Of a stretch of 31,060 nt of DNA, positions 9,830 to 19,850 are shown in pieces. Below the pieces are notes generated by a model, which was not told where the DNA came from, searched no databases, and saw nothing but the letters and a program-made list of their open reading frames with translations. The position numbers and the translations under genes were made by a program. The DNA comes from Perkinsus olseni. Its lineage: Eukaryota > Perkinsozoa > Perkinsida > Perkinsidae. Each line of letters begins with the position of its first letter. The stretch's first letter is position 1. Location of the stretch: assembly GCA_013115135.1 (NCBI GenBank), contig JABANP010000582.1, forward strand, positions 1-31,060. The letters are read 5' to 3'.

Positions 9830-11581
9830 AGCAGACTATCATCGCTGCAATTGTTACTGAGTCTAACTGATTCCTCTATTTTGTCTTCCTCTGCTCCAAC
9901 TATTGAAAGATCTGATTGGTCTGATGGCCATGGATCTCATGGCATTCTCCTCGGTCTTCTCTCGAGAGTCTGCAACGAGCGGTCCAGTCCGACGTTGACG
10001 ACGAGTGCCTATGAAATTCTACCCTACCTCTCCTGCTCATGTCTTAAGTTTTGACAACTAACTCTATCCTACCCGATTACGCTTCAGAAGGAGAGAAAAA
10101 CCAGAACTATAGTGAAACCACAGGGACGACTATGCGCTTCGTGACAGCCGCCACCAACTTGAGTACTATTCAGTAACAGTTAGACTCCGGTGGACGAAGG
10201 ACAGGTGTCTTGGGGTTAGGCCATTGTGGGCTTGTTGGGGAATGTCTTCAGACATCCAGCAAGATTAGCAACGGGTCCAGAAGCAGCACAAGTGCATCGA
10301 GGAGACCGCGGCAGCTAGCAACAGAATGAAGGCTGCAGCAGCTGGCGACTGGAGGATTATCGTTTGAATTCCCTCAAGACTGGTTTTACCACACATTGAG
10401 CCTTGTCTCAAATAGCCACACTGTACTGGGTTATGGTGCAGTAGTGGCAGTAGCTCCTTGTTATCAAAGACTACCCTCGGACTAGGACTTGCACCCTGGT
10501 GCCTTATCGTCTTCATGGAGGTCGAGCCCCAACCCTGATCGTGCAACGAACTCTCCCTCATCAACTTGTTCTGTCTGGTGTCGAGCTGCTATAACACCCC
10601 GAGGCCTGCTATGTCCATACATTCAGCTGCTCTCACTACAGTGTGGCTATTTGAGACGGAGCTCAAAGAAAGGCAATACGGACTCGTTATGAACTGATCG
10701 ATAATGAGATTCTGCAGCATAATCTAGAACGCATAATCACGCAAGCGAGTGCACAGCGCAGGATGAGGCCGAGCTGGCATCTGGAACTAATAATACAACA
10801 GAGACAATTGCAGCGATGATGACCTAACAGCTGGATAGTTCTGGAGTCGATGGCAACGGTTACATGGCGTACACTGTAGTCGTCAACGTGCTGTCATTAT
10901 AGTGCACGAGTGACGGAGACCTCAGCTTAGCTTATGAGTGTATGCGTTCCGCGATCGACGAATGCTCCGACTCGTAAGTACGAGAGGGGTACAAGAATAT
11001 ACACCTCACGAAGCTGATGCATGGGTAGACGTTTCGTGTCGTGGAGAGAGATGAGAAGCGGGTCTGTTGCTTCTCCGTTGTTGTTCTGACCAACTTGTTC
11101 ATAGGCAACGCAAGACGGGAAGGAGTCTTAGCTGTATTTTCTTCTCTTTCGAGCTCACTCTCTTGAGAAGCCTCAGCTATGCGCGTGTATAAAGGCGATC
11201 GGCGCATAATGAGTGGCGGGGTCAAAGGGCACGCCACGGGAATGAGAGCTAATAAATTCCATATCGATAGCATGGACCTTCTGAGTGCCGATTGCAGAAG
11301 ACCATCGCAGATTCTCGTGGGCAGCTCAATAGTTCCCAGATGAGGAATGGGAGTGAGAAAGCGAGACAGAGAGCTGCCGGTGATGCACAGACGACTTGCC
11401 AACTCATCCCATGCCGAGGATTCATGAGGAATTCATTGTACATTCGTCAACAGGTAGACAAGTCTCCCTGTAATTGGGGTTTTCAATCACTAATAACTCA
11501 ACACACTCCGCATCAATGGATTAAAAGCACCGCAAGGTAGATGAGTTACGAATCATCAATAGTTTTCGAGGCACGCATATT
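9830..11581. other. Non-coding spacer of block C
   Basis: Short open frames occur but none is shared in frame with block A, apart from a short minus-strand segment PHLG-IE-P-RICD-LLQ near 11280-11345. That segment is also readable in block A (near 4420-4480) and may be a small exon or chance. I would not call a gene on it. Confidence 0.4.
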
Positions 11582-13233
11582 TCAAAAAGGTTGCGATATG
11601 TTTGGCGTGAGCACAGGACTAAAACCGGCAGGAATTGAGTACATAGGAGCGATATGAAAAGAAAGGTTTGTAGACACCTCCGAGGCCATAGGGGTCATTC
11701 TTGGGAAAGCGGTTCCTGTTGGAGCCGCTGAGATAGGAGAGCTCCCCGGCTCATTTGCCCGGGGCGGCTGGGGATGGACTTTCTGAGGATCCTCAGTGGA
11801 TCTCACTCTTCTCCCTCTACCACGGCCTTTAAACGGAGAGAATTTTGATGGGAATCTGCTGTCGAAAGGGGAATAGGCGATGAACTCGTCCGGGTCATCC
11901 TCCTGCCACCATCCGAGTTGGCATTGTTCTCCGAATCTGTCATCAAATGGTGAGCACACAACTAGCCCTTTGGCACGTTTATGCGTGCTCGTCTTGGGAT
12001 GGTGGCGACCGATTTTGGAAGTGAGTACCACAAATTTCGCATCGAATGGGCTCACCGACTCCCATCCGCAGGAACTTTGCACGGTTGGCCTCTTGGTCAG
12101 GTGTTGATGATAGGAGCGAATCTGCCAATTCTTCGGCTTCTCTCGAGACCCACCAGATGCCTTCAGATATTTCTTAGCGAGCCTCATCCTTTTTGTGTTG
12201 CGTGAGCGGCGTCGCCCATTCGACCTCCTCCTTGAAGGCCACTTAGTAATCCTCTCAAAATCTTCTGAAAACGGGCTATATGCTTGGAAGCCTTCGATGA
12301 AGCGAGGCTCATGAGCCATATAGAAAGGGAAGCGCTCGTCGAAGGGCGAAAAGGTCTCGAAGATACTCTTAGGGACCCTCTCCTTGTGGTGTGGTTTGTG
12401 TCTTATACATGTACAGTCCTTCACACCGCGACGACGCCTGGCCTTGCGCTTCCTGGGTACACCACCGAGCTGTTGACGGACATCCGGAGCCACAACACTG
12501 CCCGAGACGGCCCTCGTAGAGAGTCTCTGCGTTCCTCTGTTCAGACTGCCATCATTCCACAACAGGAACCCGCCGGAAGCCCCTCTAGCGGGCGCAGTAG
12601 GAGCCGAGTATGGGCCAAAGGCGATCGGTGCTCGGATCACTCCAGGCTGAACAACAGTGCTTGTTGCGTCCGAAACAGACTGGAGACGACTCTGCTGGCC
12701 AATGCCACCCAGGGATCCTTGCGGGGGAAGCGCGTAACCATTCCAGTCTATGACGGCCAGCGGCTGATGCTGCTGTTGCTGCAGATGATGAGCCGGAGCC
12801 GACGCTTGTAGTGGGAACCTGACGACAGAACATGAGCAAACGAGCAGCGCATGGAAGGTATCCGGTATTCTAGATCAGTACAGGCAGTATGATGTGACGG
12901 GAGAAAGACAGTTGATGGGCGTGGCAGGAACTATTACCATTGAGAATGATGCTGTTGGTTGAGAGCATGCGTGTACTGCTGGGAAGTTGTTGGACCTCCA
13001 GGCTGGTTGAGAGCGTTTTGGGGATGCTGCATTATGGCAACCTCAACATCTTTGTGAGACGGCTGTGGTTCGGCCACAAGCCCGACAGGCGGAGCGAAGC
13101 GAGTCATGCAGAATGCCTTAACCCATTCGCAGGTCACTTGGATTTGAGGCCGTATTCGAGTTACTTGTAGAGTGCCCCAGTTCCTGGAATCGGAGCTATA
13201 ACGGCTAAGGCGACATTGCCCAAGTCCGATCAT
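11582..13233 (-). CDS. Basic low-complexity protein with six SPF motifs (two-exon model)
   Basis: Exon 1 is 13233-12938 and exon 2 is 12818-11582, giving 510 residues. The 119-base intron starts GTAATA and ends GTCAG, and splicing keeps the frame by completing a TGG codon. Residues 75-140 are rich in Q, H and N. A KR-rich segment follows (about 219-230). Motifs of the form SPFDxRF occur near residues 256, 280, 355, 388, 415 and 426 (SPFDERF, SPFSEDF, SPFDAKF, SPFDDRF, SPFDSRF, SPFKGRG), separated by basic RRRS and KR patches. A GRGRGR stretch and a hydrophobic tail end it. No membrane segment or enzyme domain is visible. It may be a disordered RNA- or DNA-binding scaffold, which is inference. 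The start is uncertain: M43 (MTRFAPPVG) or an upstream exon are alternatives. Confidence 0.6.
12819..12937 (-). other. Predicted GT-AG intron
   Basis: The donor is ATG|GTAATAG and the acceptor TTCTGTCGTCAG|G, with a pyrimidine-biased stretch before the AG. Without splicing, both flanking open frames lack a sensible end or start. With it they join in one frame. Confidence 0.6.
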
Positions 13234-14400
13234 ACACGATAGTCAGCTCTGTCCAGCAGGTCTCTCAACCTGAGACCGACTATGGAGACGGGATACTTCC
13301 ACTACGAAGCCGGAGACTGCGTAGACTCACTCGTTGCTGCCATTCCTTGAACGTCATAATCTCGCCACGCCCTTGTCTCCCAGCGGCACTTGGTAGTTGC
13401 TGAGACCATAGAGGCAGCACAGGCATTGGCAGCGGTTTGGCTGTATCTGCAGGGCTCCATCTCCCCAAGAACGGCGAACCTGACAGGAGTAACGATGCTA
13501 GCGCGGAGACCGCAGCCTCGCGCACTCCACCTCATCCAGAAGGTGGGGCTTTCCGCTGCCATTTTCGAGGCGACTCATCACACCATGCATCTGCCACCGG
13601 CGTAGTATCGCTTACGACGTACGGACCAACAACCGTTCATGCTAGCACGGATTCGCAGCCAATTGTCCTGTTGTCTCAGAGTTGCCCGGGTTGAGTTGAG
13701 GCCCTCATTCAGCTACTTCATAGGCTCACAAGTTACTGTGTTACCAATTCCGAGCTACAGAACTACACAATTCCAATCCGCGCATTTAATCGACGCCGTT
13801 ACAAGCCCGCCCCCGCAACTGGGTGGACGGGATTCACTGATAGGTGCATTTCACGCCTCCGCTCGGAACGAACGAAGTCTTGCCCCCTCCCCCCCGAGAA
13901 GGGTCAGCCTATCCTCGAAGGGGGCCTGTTGGCGTTTGACGGAACACAAATGTCGCAGCACGACATCTACCGTTTGGGTGACCAGCCAACGTCTCACAAC
14001 ATGGTAGGATGACATATCCACCACTCATACGGGATCAGAGAACCGCCGGAATACCGTAATCGGGCAGCTCTCTGATACCTGGGTCACAGACTACAGAACT
14101 GGTTGTTGCCGTAGATCCCCGACTCGCCGAGAGTGTCACCTGAAAGGTGACTATCAATGCTCCTACCCGTGAGGGGTGCGACGAGTACACCACTCACTTC
14201 ACTGCTCGTAAACTCCCAGTGTCTGGTATCGTCCTGCGCCGTACACTCGCGTGCATGAGTATACGTGCTAGATCGCGCTACAAATCATGCTATAGATCAC
14301 GCTTTCGCTTAAGCCTCTCAAGACTAGTTTGACAAATACCTGAGCCCTGCCGAAGAGCGCCTATAGTAACTGTGGCCCACAATTTACTGAGTTATTGCGC
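13234..14400. other. No confident gene
   Basis: Minus-strand frames at 13280-13562 could hold an upstream exon of the SPF-motif gene: a good donor CGA|GTGAGT lies near 13337. However, I could not join it in phase to the exon at 13233-12938. Otherwise I see nothing. A small hairpin GTCACC/GGTGAC lies at 14135-14151. Confidence 0.35.
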
Positions 14401-14406
14401 ACGCCA

Positions 14407-14426
14407 TCAACAGTGTTGACTCAACA
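14407..14426. repeat. Inverted triplet motif, exact hexamers
   Basis: Hexamer TCAACA, spacer G, TGTTGA, spacer C, TCAACA; flanks a and t. This is the one exact copy where both spacers depart from the rule, each by a transition. It lies about 110 bp upstream of peptide gene D. Confidence 0.88.
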
Positions 14427-14535
14427 TGACGGCGTGTCACGAATCTCCCAGCTTCTGGAATGAAATAATGGTGGCATTAGCTCTGATAATTCTTCAATTC
14501 AGTAGTGGTCCTGTTATTGATCTAGGCCTTTGCTT

Positions 14536-14742
14536 ATGGTTCAATTCTATCTACTGCTGATCGGCACCGTCTTACCGGCCCTGTTGCCTAGCGCTGAGGG
14601 ACTCCCTGTCCGACCTGGCATCCTCGTGGGTAAGTACATCTGTCCAGCCTTCCTACGTAAAAAGTATACTGGAGGTTGCGAGCCGCAGTGCGGATGTCTT
14701 CGTGATGATAGATATGGGTGCATATGCGACTGTCCGTATTAG
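14536..14742 (+). CDS. Secreted cysteine-rich peptide D (CPY-tail family), one cysteine lost
   Basis: The product is 68 residues from the ATG at 14536 (an upstream TTG is not needed). The signal peptide is MVQFYLLLIGTVLPALL, then a cleavage-like SAEG. The mature part has C-x11-C-EPQ-C-G-C-x7-C-I-C-D-C-PY-stop. It has only seven cysteines: where relatives have the second cysteine (C-x4-C) this one has arginine. That leaves an unpaired cysteine, so it may dimerise, fold differently or be decaying. The 5' flank shares GGCATTA-, the TTATTGAT-like block and TTGCTTATG with E, F and G. After the stop it shares GTGGATGGT-TTTCGCCGGAC with them. Confidence 0.82.
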   Translation: MVQFYLLLIGTVLPALLPSAEGLPVRPGILVGKYICPAFLRKKYTGGCEPQCGCLRDDRYGCICDCPY

Positions 14743-14975
14743 TGGATGGTCTTTCGCCGGACATTCTAGCAAAAGTATTAGCACCAGCGTTACAGTTGCC
14801 CCAACCATTTCTTCCATTTACTAGTTAATCATTCATTGGAGACGTACCCATCTTGCGCTCAACGTTAGTTTTGAAGTCGAGGCGCGCCAACCTTTTCTGA
14901 TCCGACCGTGCGACTTTGATCATGCGGCTGAAGACGGACGGTCGAGCGCTTCGAGGAGCTCCCTAGAGCAGAGAG

Positions 14976-14995
14976 TTCCCAATGGGAACTTCCCA
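14976..14995. repeat. Inverted triplet motif, exact
   Basis: Hexamer TTCCCA, spacer A, TGGGAA, spacer C, TTCCCA; flanks g and t. Both spacers obey the rule. It is followed after one base by another triplet. Confidence 0.92.
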
Positions 14996-14996
14996 T

Positions 14997-15016
14997 GCTA
15001 CTGAGTAGCAGCTACT
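14997..15016. repeat. Inverted triplet motif, exact
   Basis: Hexamer GCTACT, spacer G, AGTAGC, spacer A, GCTACT; flanks t and c. Both spacers obey the rule. It shares its left flank base (14996) with the triplet before it. Confidence 0.92.
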
Positions 15017-15273
15017 CGACAGCAGAAAGCTGGGAGGCTCGACTTTGCATGGGAGGAACTGCAAAAGACGACAACACGAATCCCTCTCAAGCTATATAGT
15101 TGCAGGCCGCTCCGACTTTTCGAGCCTGTTGGAGATCACACTTCGACCTGACTCGATGAGCGGGCCGTCGACCCGTTACTGTCTGAACAAAGATGCACCA
15201 GTTGACGCCGTCTGGGTCCCACTGGTTGAAACCTTGATCTTCGAGGATGTAGAGCACTCAAGGAATTTTGGCG

Positions 15274-15352
15274 ACAACTGTAGCCCCGTGGTACACAACT
15301 GTCCCGATATCACAACTGTCACAACACAACTGTCCCGTGGTACCTCTGATTA
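15274..15352. repeat. Short direct repeats of ACAACTGT
   Basis: Four copies of ACAACTGT start at 15274, 15295, 15312 and 15326. Two are followed by CCCG and three are near GTGGTAC. Spacing shrinks from 21 to 17 to 14 bases, as in a decayed minisatellite. Confidence 0.6.
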
Positions 15353-15359
15353 TTGATAA

Positions 15360-15379
15360 GATACGGTGTATCTGATACT
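15360..15379. repeat. Probable decayed inverted triplet
   Basis: GATACG, spacer G, TGTATC, spacer T, GATACT; flanks a and c. The three hexamers differ only at their outer base, and both spacers fit the complement-of-flank rule. Confidence 0.5.
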
Positions 15380-15499
15380 CTCCACGGAGTGAAAGTTTCT
15401 TACAAAAACCCGAGCTATCACATGATTTGAGCTGACTCATCTCTTCTAGCTCCAAAACATTAATTGGAACAGAACAGCGTGATATGGCTCAAAGTGCGA

Positions 15500-15532
15500 A
15501 CTTTCAGGTATAGACGGTCTCTACCTGAAAGT
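15500..15532. repeat. Palindrome with 16-bp arms and one-base centre
   Basis: The arms 15500-15515 and 15517-15532 pair with one mismatch around a single g. The outer part is ACTTTCAGGTA / TACCTGAAAGT. It could form a cruciform or an RNA hairpin with almost no loop. Confidence 0.75.
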
Positions 15533-15789
15533 GCGCAAAGTCGTCTCTGAGAGACCTAGAGCATCAAGAATTGCACTGCCCTGCCATACGCACCCGCTGC
15601 ACGGAAACAGTTCCATCTGCACCTAGCGAAGAGGGCTAATAACTCAACTGAGCGTATGAACGCCTCATACGGGATGGCAGCTCTTCGTGAACTTGGCGCC
15701 GATTACTCTATCAACCCGAGCCACAACCGCACGGGCCAGTTGCTCGGAAGGGAACCAAGGAGAACAAAATCTCAAAAATCGTCAGGGGA

Positions 15790-15806
15790 ATCCGCTATTA
15801 GCGGAT
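15790..15806. repeat. Palindrome with 8-bp arms and one-base centre
   Basis: ATCCGCTA, t, TAGCGGAT. No third repeat follows. Confidence 0.6.
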
Positions 15807-16639
15807 CACTTGTGTGGCCTACCACTCAGTCAAATCTCTCCGAGGCTCATGCGCAACACTTAGTCAAATTTTTTTGTACATTATTTGGCCTTGCATGGGG
15901 TCGTCCCCATCGAAGACCCCGTTGCTTGAGAATGCACTACGTCGATAGAAGCTCTGAATAAACAAGAGGCGAGTTATGAATTCTTAGCCACAGACTGATG
16001 CCGAAGCCAATAACTGGCCGCCAGCGATGGGATGCTCCCTCCTGCATTTGCGACGATGCTTCTGCTGAGAGATAGCTGAATGAGATTGCCGCATTCCTTC
16101 CTCGGAGAACTTCATCTGAGATGAAAAAGGTAGCGTCATTATATTGTTCTTCCGGCAACCTCTTTGATCATTGAAGAGGTTCATTTCAAGTAGTAAGCAC
16201 AGAGCCCTGCGGACTCACTTCTTCGCACCGATGGGTCCTCGAATCCATGAGAAGCGATGGGTCGAGAACTTCCACCCCCTGTTAGGTGCTGCAAGCCTGG
16301 CGAGAAGTACTCTAGGGCATGACAGCGCGTTGGATGTGCCCGATCACAGCAGGAAGGCTAGTCCCCCGGCTTCTCGGGACACGGAGAGCCGTCTGTGTAT
16401 GCGTGCAAATGGGTAAGATTACCGTAAGAAGCATTGTTGATCTCGAGACAGCACAACTGTAACAAATTATGCGAGGATAACTCTTGTCAGCTGCTCAGAC
16501 TAGATGGTAATGAATAGATACAATACCAGACTGCAGTCTGTGACAGACTCCGGTAACTGAAGTCCGAGTGGCATGCACGCACGAGCACCACCGCGTCGCC
16601 CGGAGGAAAGTTGCTGGTTTGTAATGGTGATGCCATTAA

Positions 16640-16694
16640 CTTTGCCAAGTCTAAAATTGCATAGTTGTCCAGTCATTGATGCAGGCCGTTGCTC
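16640..16694 (+). promoter_or_regulatory. Conserved 5' flank of peptide gene E
   Basis: GCCATTAACTTT, then ATTGCATAGTTGTCCA and TCATTGAT are kept almost unchanged upstream of F (18595-18654) and G (23427-23499), ending directly at the ATG. Conservation through the leader suggests a 5' UTR, promoter-proximal element or splice-acceptor context. It could also be simple recent duplication. Confidence 0.45.
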
Positions 16695-16895
16695 ATGGCC
16701 CAATTCTATCTTCTGCTGATCGGCATCGTCTCGTTGACCCCGTTATCTGGCGCTGAGCGGTTCATTGCCCTTCCTCGTATTCTCGAGGATGACGACGACT
16801 GTCCAACCTGGTGGTGCGTGCCATTACACTGCGAGCCCCAGTGTAAATGTATTCTTGATGATAGACGTATATGCGTGTGCTCATGCCCGTATTAG
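16695..16895 (+). CDS. Secreted cysteine-rich peptide E (CPY-tail family)
   Basis: The product is 66 residues from the ATG at 16695. The signal peptide is MAQFYLLLIGIVSLTPL ending SGAE. The mature part has an acidic DDDD stretch, then C-x4-C-x4-C-EPQ-C-K-C-x7-C-V-C-S-C-PY-stop, eight cysteines. It shares signal and tail with F and G at high identity, while the segment between signal and EPQC differs strongly (WW and acidic here, proline- and serine-rich in F and G). It is probably secreted; function unknown. Confidence 0.85.
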   Translation: MAQFYLLLIGIVSLTPLSGAERFIALPRILEDDDDCPTWWCVPLHCEPQCKCILDDRRICVCSCPY

Positions 16896-17178
16896 TTCAT
16901 GGTGTCTCGCCGGACTTTTTAAGAGTACCGCAAATTCTGGGGTGTTAACATAATCATGGAGATTCGAACCAATCATTCATCCATTTATTATTTTATCACT
17001 CTTTGACCAATTACTCGAGGCAGCGAGTTAGAGGGAGCGAGGCATTGGTTTCCTTCGTTTGGCCCTGCTCGGGTGCTGTTCCGCTCGACGCTCATGTACA
17101 ACTCTGAATACTGTTGCCGCACCTGTTGTAAGTTGTAGATGCCTTTGTAATAGCGAGCGGACGACAGCTTGAACCACC

Positions 17179-17198
17179 CTGACACTGTCAGGCTGACA
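17179..17198. repeat. Inverted triplet motif, exact
   Basis: Hexamer CTGACA, spacer C, TGTCAG, spacer G, CTGACA; flanks c and g. Both spacers obey the rule. Unit G has the unexpanded 8-mer C-CTGACA-G at 23985-23992 in the same context, the cleanest before-and-after pair in the window. Confidence 0.95.
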
Positions 17199-17473
17199 GA
17201 TTGACTATTGTAAGAGTCCACAAGCTCGGAAGAGCATGGCTGCACGTTCGCCTTCAACTTCATGACCTATCTCTCAATCTTCTCAATCTTCAAAGGATTT
17301 CCCACCTTCTCTGACTTGCGCTGAGAGTCTGGCGGTCATTTGAAAGGAGCTCACAGGTTCGAAGTGTGGCGTGGTCTGGCGGACTACGAGTGATGACTGT
17401 GACTTTGGTCCCCGTCTCGGCTTGTGAGCTGACGTGCCATTAGCCGTGAGCATCGCCCTGCTCCCAACCACCG

Positions 17474-17493
17474 TGTACGTCGTACACTGTACG
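17474..17493. repeat. Inverted triplet motif, exact
   Basis: Hexamer TGTACG, spacer T, CGTACA, spacer C, TGTACG; flanks g and a. Both spacers obey the rule. Unit G has a single G-TGTGCG-A at 24641-24648 at the matching place. Confidence 0.92.
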
Positions 17494-17936
17494 ATAACCT
17501 CACTGGTGGAATATTATGATGGAATAATGCGCGCTCCTCCACCAACTTCTGCCCCCCTGGCCGAGGGCGGATCAGAGAGTGATATTCCATGGCTCACTCA
17601 TCTTGGTTCGAGCAGCTTGGGCTGAAAACCCTAAGCATGATTCTGCAGTACAGCTCTGCCAGAGGTACAGTGCCACTGCATCATCCAGTATAAGAACTCC
17701 TACGGAACATACGAAGAGTAGAAAGAAGAAGTTTCAATGTCGGCTCGATATGATTCGGACGTCTTCAGAATTGCAACTGTATGGAACTTCTGAGATCTCA
17801 AACTAATAGTCTTGCACCGTGTACGGTGGCTTGCTTTTACCTTATGGGTCTCCACCAGCAACTACTAGTCAAGAGGCTCCTCGGGACACACAGAGTCGTG
17901 CCCGGGTGACCCGGTGATACTGCTCTACAGTGTTGT

Positions 17937-17955
17937 ACCTACAGTAACTGTAGGT
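17937..17955. repeat. Palindrome with 9-bp arms and one-base centre
   Basis: ACCTACAGT, a, ACTGTAGGT. No clean third copy is present, so it is not called a triplet. Confidence 0.6.
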
Positions 17956-18654
17956 AGTCGATGACAATAGCTCTGGCAACATAATGCCAAAGGCAGATAC
18001 AGAAGATTATACTTGAGCAACGGCCGACAAGGTTGGCAGGTGTGCCGATCATAACTCTCGAAAGGCTGCACTTGTAACCGAGCCTTCGACACATACACGT
18101 ACTAGCTATGCTTAAGACTGTACTTAGCTATGGCCTCCAAATACTGTCTACTTCGCACAGGCAGGGTCGCACATTCAACGATGAAGAGGTAGCTGATGAT
18201 GACCAAACGGAGTCGATTTACACATATCAATATAACGAGCAATTGATTTATCGCGGCAAAAGAAGACTGGCCAACAGGGCAGGCAGATCGTCCTATCTCA
18301 AGTTGTCTGTATATGCGTGCGAATAATGATAAGCACAGCTGATCGAGAGACAGCGTAACTTAGTTATAGCTTGTTGTAGTCTGTAGGCAATTATGCTAGG
18401 GTAGCTCTCGTCGCTGCTAAGACTAGCAATTACTAGGAAACCTAACTCTGCACTAATGCAATCAAAATGCGCCGGTCTGAATAGACACAATACGTAACTA
18501 CAGCCTGTGACACTCCGGTTGACAAGCACGCACGAGAGCCCCGGATTGCCGAGGACGTCTCTCGGGCGGGTTTTGATGTTTTTGCAGAGGGGGCATTAAC
18601 TCTTTCAAGCCTGGAATTGCATAGTTGTCCAATCATTAATACAGGCCGTCGCCC

Positions 18655-18852
18655 ATGGCCCAATTCTATCCCCTGCTGATCGGAACCGTCATGTTGACCC
18701 TGCTATCTGGCGCTGAGGGGTTCCTTCCCCCCTCCCCTACATTCTCGCCCTGCCCAAGCTCGCTCTGCAAAGAAGTCACTGGAGGTTGCGAGCCGCAGTG
18801 TAAATGTATCATTGATGTAAGGCATTTATGCATATGCTTATGCCCGTATTAG
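18655..18852 (+). CDS. Secreted cysteine-rich peptide F (CPY-tail family)
   Basis: The product is 65 residues from the ATG at 18655. The signal is MAQFYPLLIGTVMLTLL ending SGAEG, followed by a proline/serine-rich linker (LPPSPTFSP). The mature core is C-x4-C-x6-C-EPQ-C-K-C-x7-C-I-C-L-C-PY-stop, eight cysteines. Its 5' flank (GGCATTAAC, ATTGCATAGTTGTCCA) and 3' flank (TTGATGGTGTTTCGCC) match E and G. It is probably secreted with four disulfides; function unknown. Confidence 0.85.
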   Translation: MAQFYPLLIGTVMLTLLSGAEGFLPPSPTFSPCPSSLCKEVTGGCEPQCKCIIDVRHLCICLCPY

Positions 18853-19615
18853 TTGATGGTGTTTCGCCCTAGCATTCAACTTAACCATCGGCTAAGTCTT
18901 TGGCGTCAGCACAGTTACGGTGATTTCAACCGATTATTCCTTCATTATCCCATCATTGTTTGAACAATCACTCTGGCAGGAGGAGCCAAACATCGGCTCC
19001 CTTCGGTTGGCCCTCCTCGGGTGCTGACCCGTTCGACGCTCATCTACAAAACTAAATACTGCTGCCGATTCTGCTGTACGTTGTAGATGCAATCGTGATA
19101 GCAAGCGCCTGATAGTTGGAACCTTCCCGACTGATTGATTACACAGGAAGTCGGCAAGTTTCGGAAGGGCTCGCAAGGGTATGGCTGTACGCTTGCTGTT
19201 CAATTTCTTGACTCAATGAGATATCTCTCAGTCCTTCACCCGATGAAGTTCACCGTTTCCCAGCGCCTCCGACTTGCACTGAGTCTGGCGATGAACTTAG
19301 TGAATAAGCGGAGAACTAACGCATAATGGAGAAACTAGGAGGAGCGATAAGTGTGGCTTGGATCTCCTCCCGAGGGATCGAAAGCCAGGTTCTAGGGAGC
19401 ACGCTAAACGTGCGTTCACATTCCTGATGCCACATTAACGAACCGTCTATGCTAGTCTACCATGCTGAAGAGTTCTCGAAATGTCACGTTATTGTGTGCA
19501 TGGCCGCTTCGAAAGACCGGCAGAGCATCCAAGAGTCGCACAGCATGCAAGGGACAAGAAGGAGCCTCAAGTGTCGTTGTCACGAAACTCCTCATGTAAC
19601 AATTGCTGCGTGCTC

Positions 19616-19635
19616 TTAATACTATTAAGTTAATA
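19616..19635. repeat. Inverted triplet motif, exact
   Basis: Hexamer TTAATA, spacer C, TATTAA, spacer G, TTAATA; flanks c and g. Both spacers obey the rule. This AT-only hexamer shows that the process is not limited to GC-rich targets. Confidence 0.92.
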
Positions 19636-19850
19636 GTAAACGCATGAGATTTCCTCGCCCGTACGGCTATCACGTGGCTCGATGTAGACAACTGTCATCT
19701 GTATCAAACTTGAATAACTGCTCAGAGCCGCCCGAAGTATGGGTGGAGCAACCATCCTGGGTGACGGTGCCATCGTGACCGACAGGGGGATATTCCATGG
19801 CTCACTCATCCTCAGGGAGGATGGTTCGAGCAGCTTGAGCTGAGAAATCT

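Larger units (their letters stand above)
9370..11830. repeat. Segmental duplication, block C
   Basis: The block is collinear with 1720-4620 of block A, in patches: 9370-9830, 10205-10250, 10630-10850, 10905-11070, 11250-11370 and 11740-11830. It is more diverged from A than B is. It carries one peptide gene of the A2 subgroup at the left and ends inside the intact SPF-motif gene at the right. Confidence 0.7.
15020..16330. other. Spacer between D and E, no gene recognised
   Basis: A plus-strand frame of about 100 codons at 15656-15961 has no recognisable domain or signal and I do not call it. Short repeats and palindromes here are listed separately. Confidence 0.4.
16330..17630. repeat. Peptide-gene repeat unit E
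   Basis: The unit is collinear with F (17870-19850) and G (22990-24750). Shared landmarks in order: GTGCCCG---CAGCAGGAAG, a CGGGACAC-GAGAG run, GTATGCGTGC, the peptide gene, ATTCATTC-like sequence with TTTGA-CAAT, GGCCCTCCTCGGGTGCTG-like sequence, TTGTAGATGC, and (E and F) ATTCCATGGCTCACTCATC. Confidence 0.8.
17870..19850. repeat. Peptide-gene repeat unit F
   Basis: The unit is collinear with units E and G. It shares the pre-gene block, the peptide gene, the TTTGAACAATC and GGCCCTCCTCGGGTGCTG landmarks, CTCGCCCGTACGGCTA (also in G) and ATTCCATGGCTCACTCATC (also in E). It is longer than E because of an insertion before the gene (about 17950-18290). Confidence 0.75.

Noticed and set aside
11249..11443. 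Minus-strand frame with a hydrophobic middle, possible secreted peptide
   Set aside because: Block A reads the homologous segment in another frame, and cysteine spacing does not match the CPY family.
12284..12811. 175-codon plus-strand open frame
   Set aside because: It lies antisense to the SPF-motif gene, which has repeated motifs and a phase-consistent intron. The plus frame has no recognisable content.
15656..15961. 101-codon plus-strand open frame
   Set aside because: No domain, signal or paralogue in the window; the length is within what chance gives at this base composition.
16526..16550. Triplet motif around CAGACT
   Set aside because: The spacers are two and three bases instead of one. 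It could be a rearranged copy, but it does not meet the fixed geometry.
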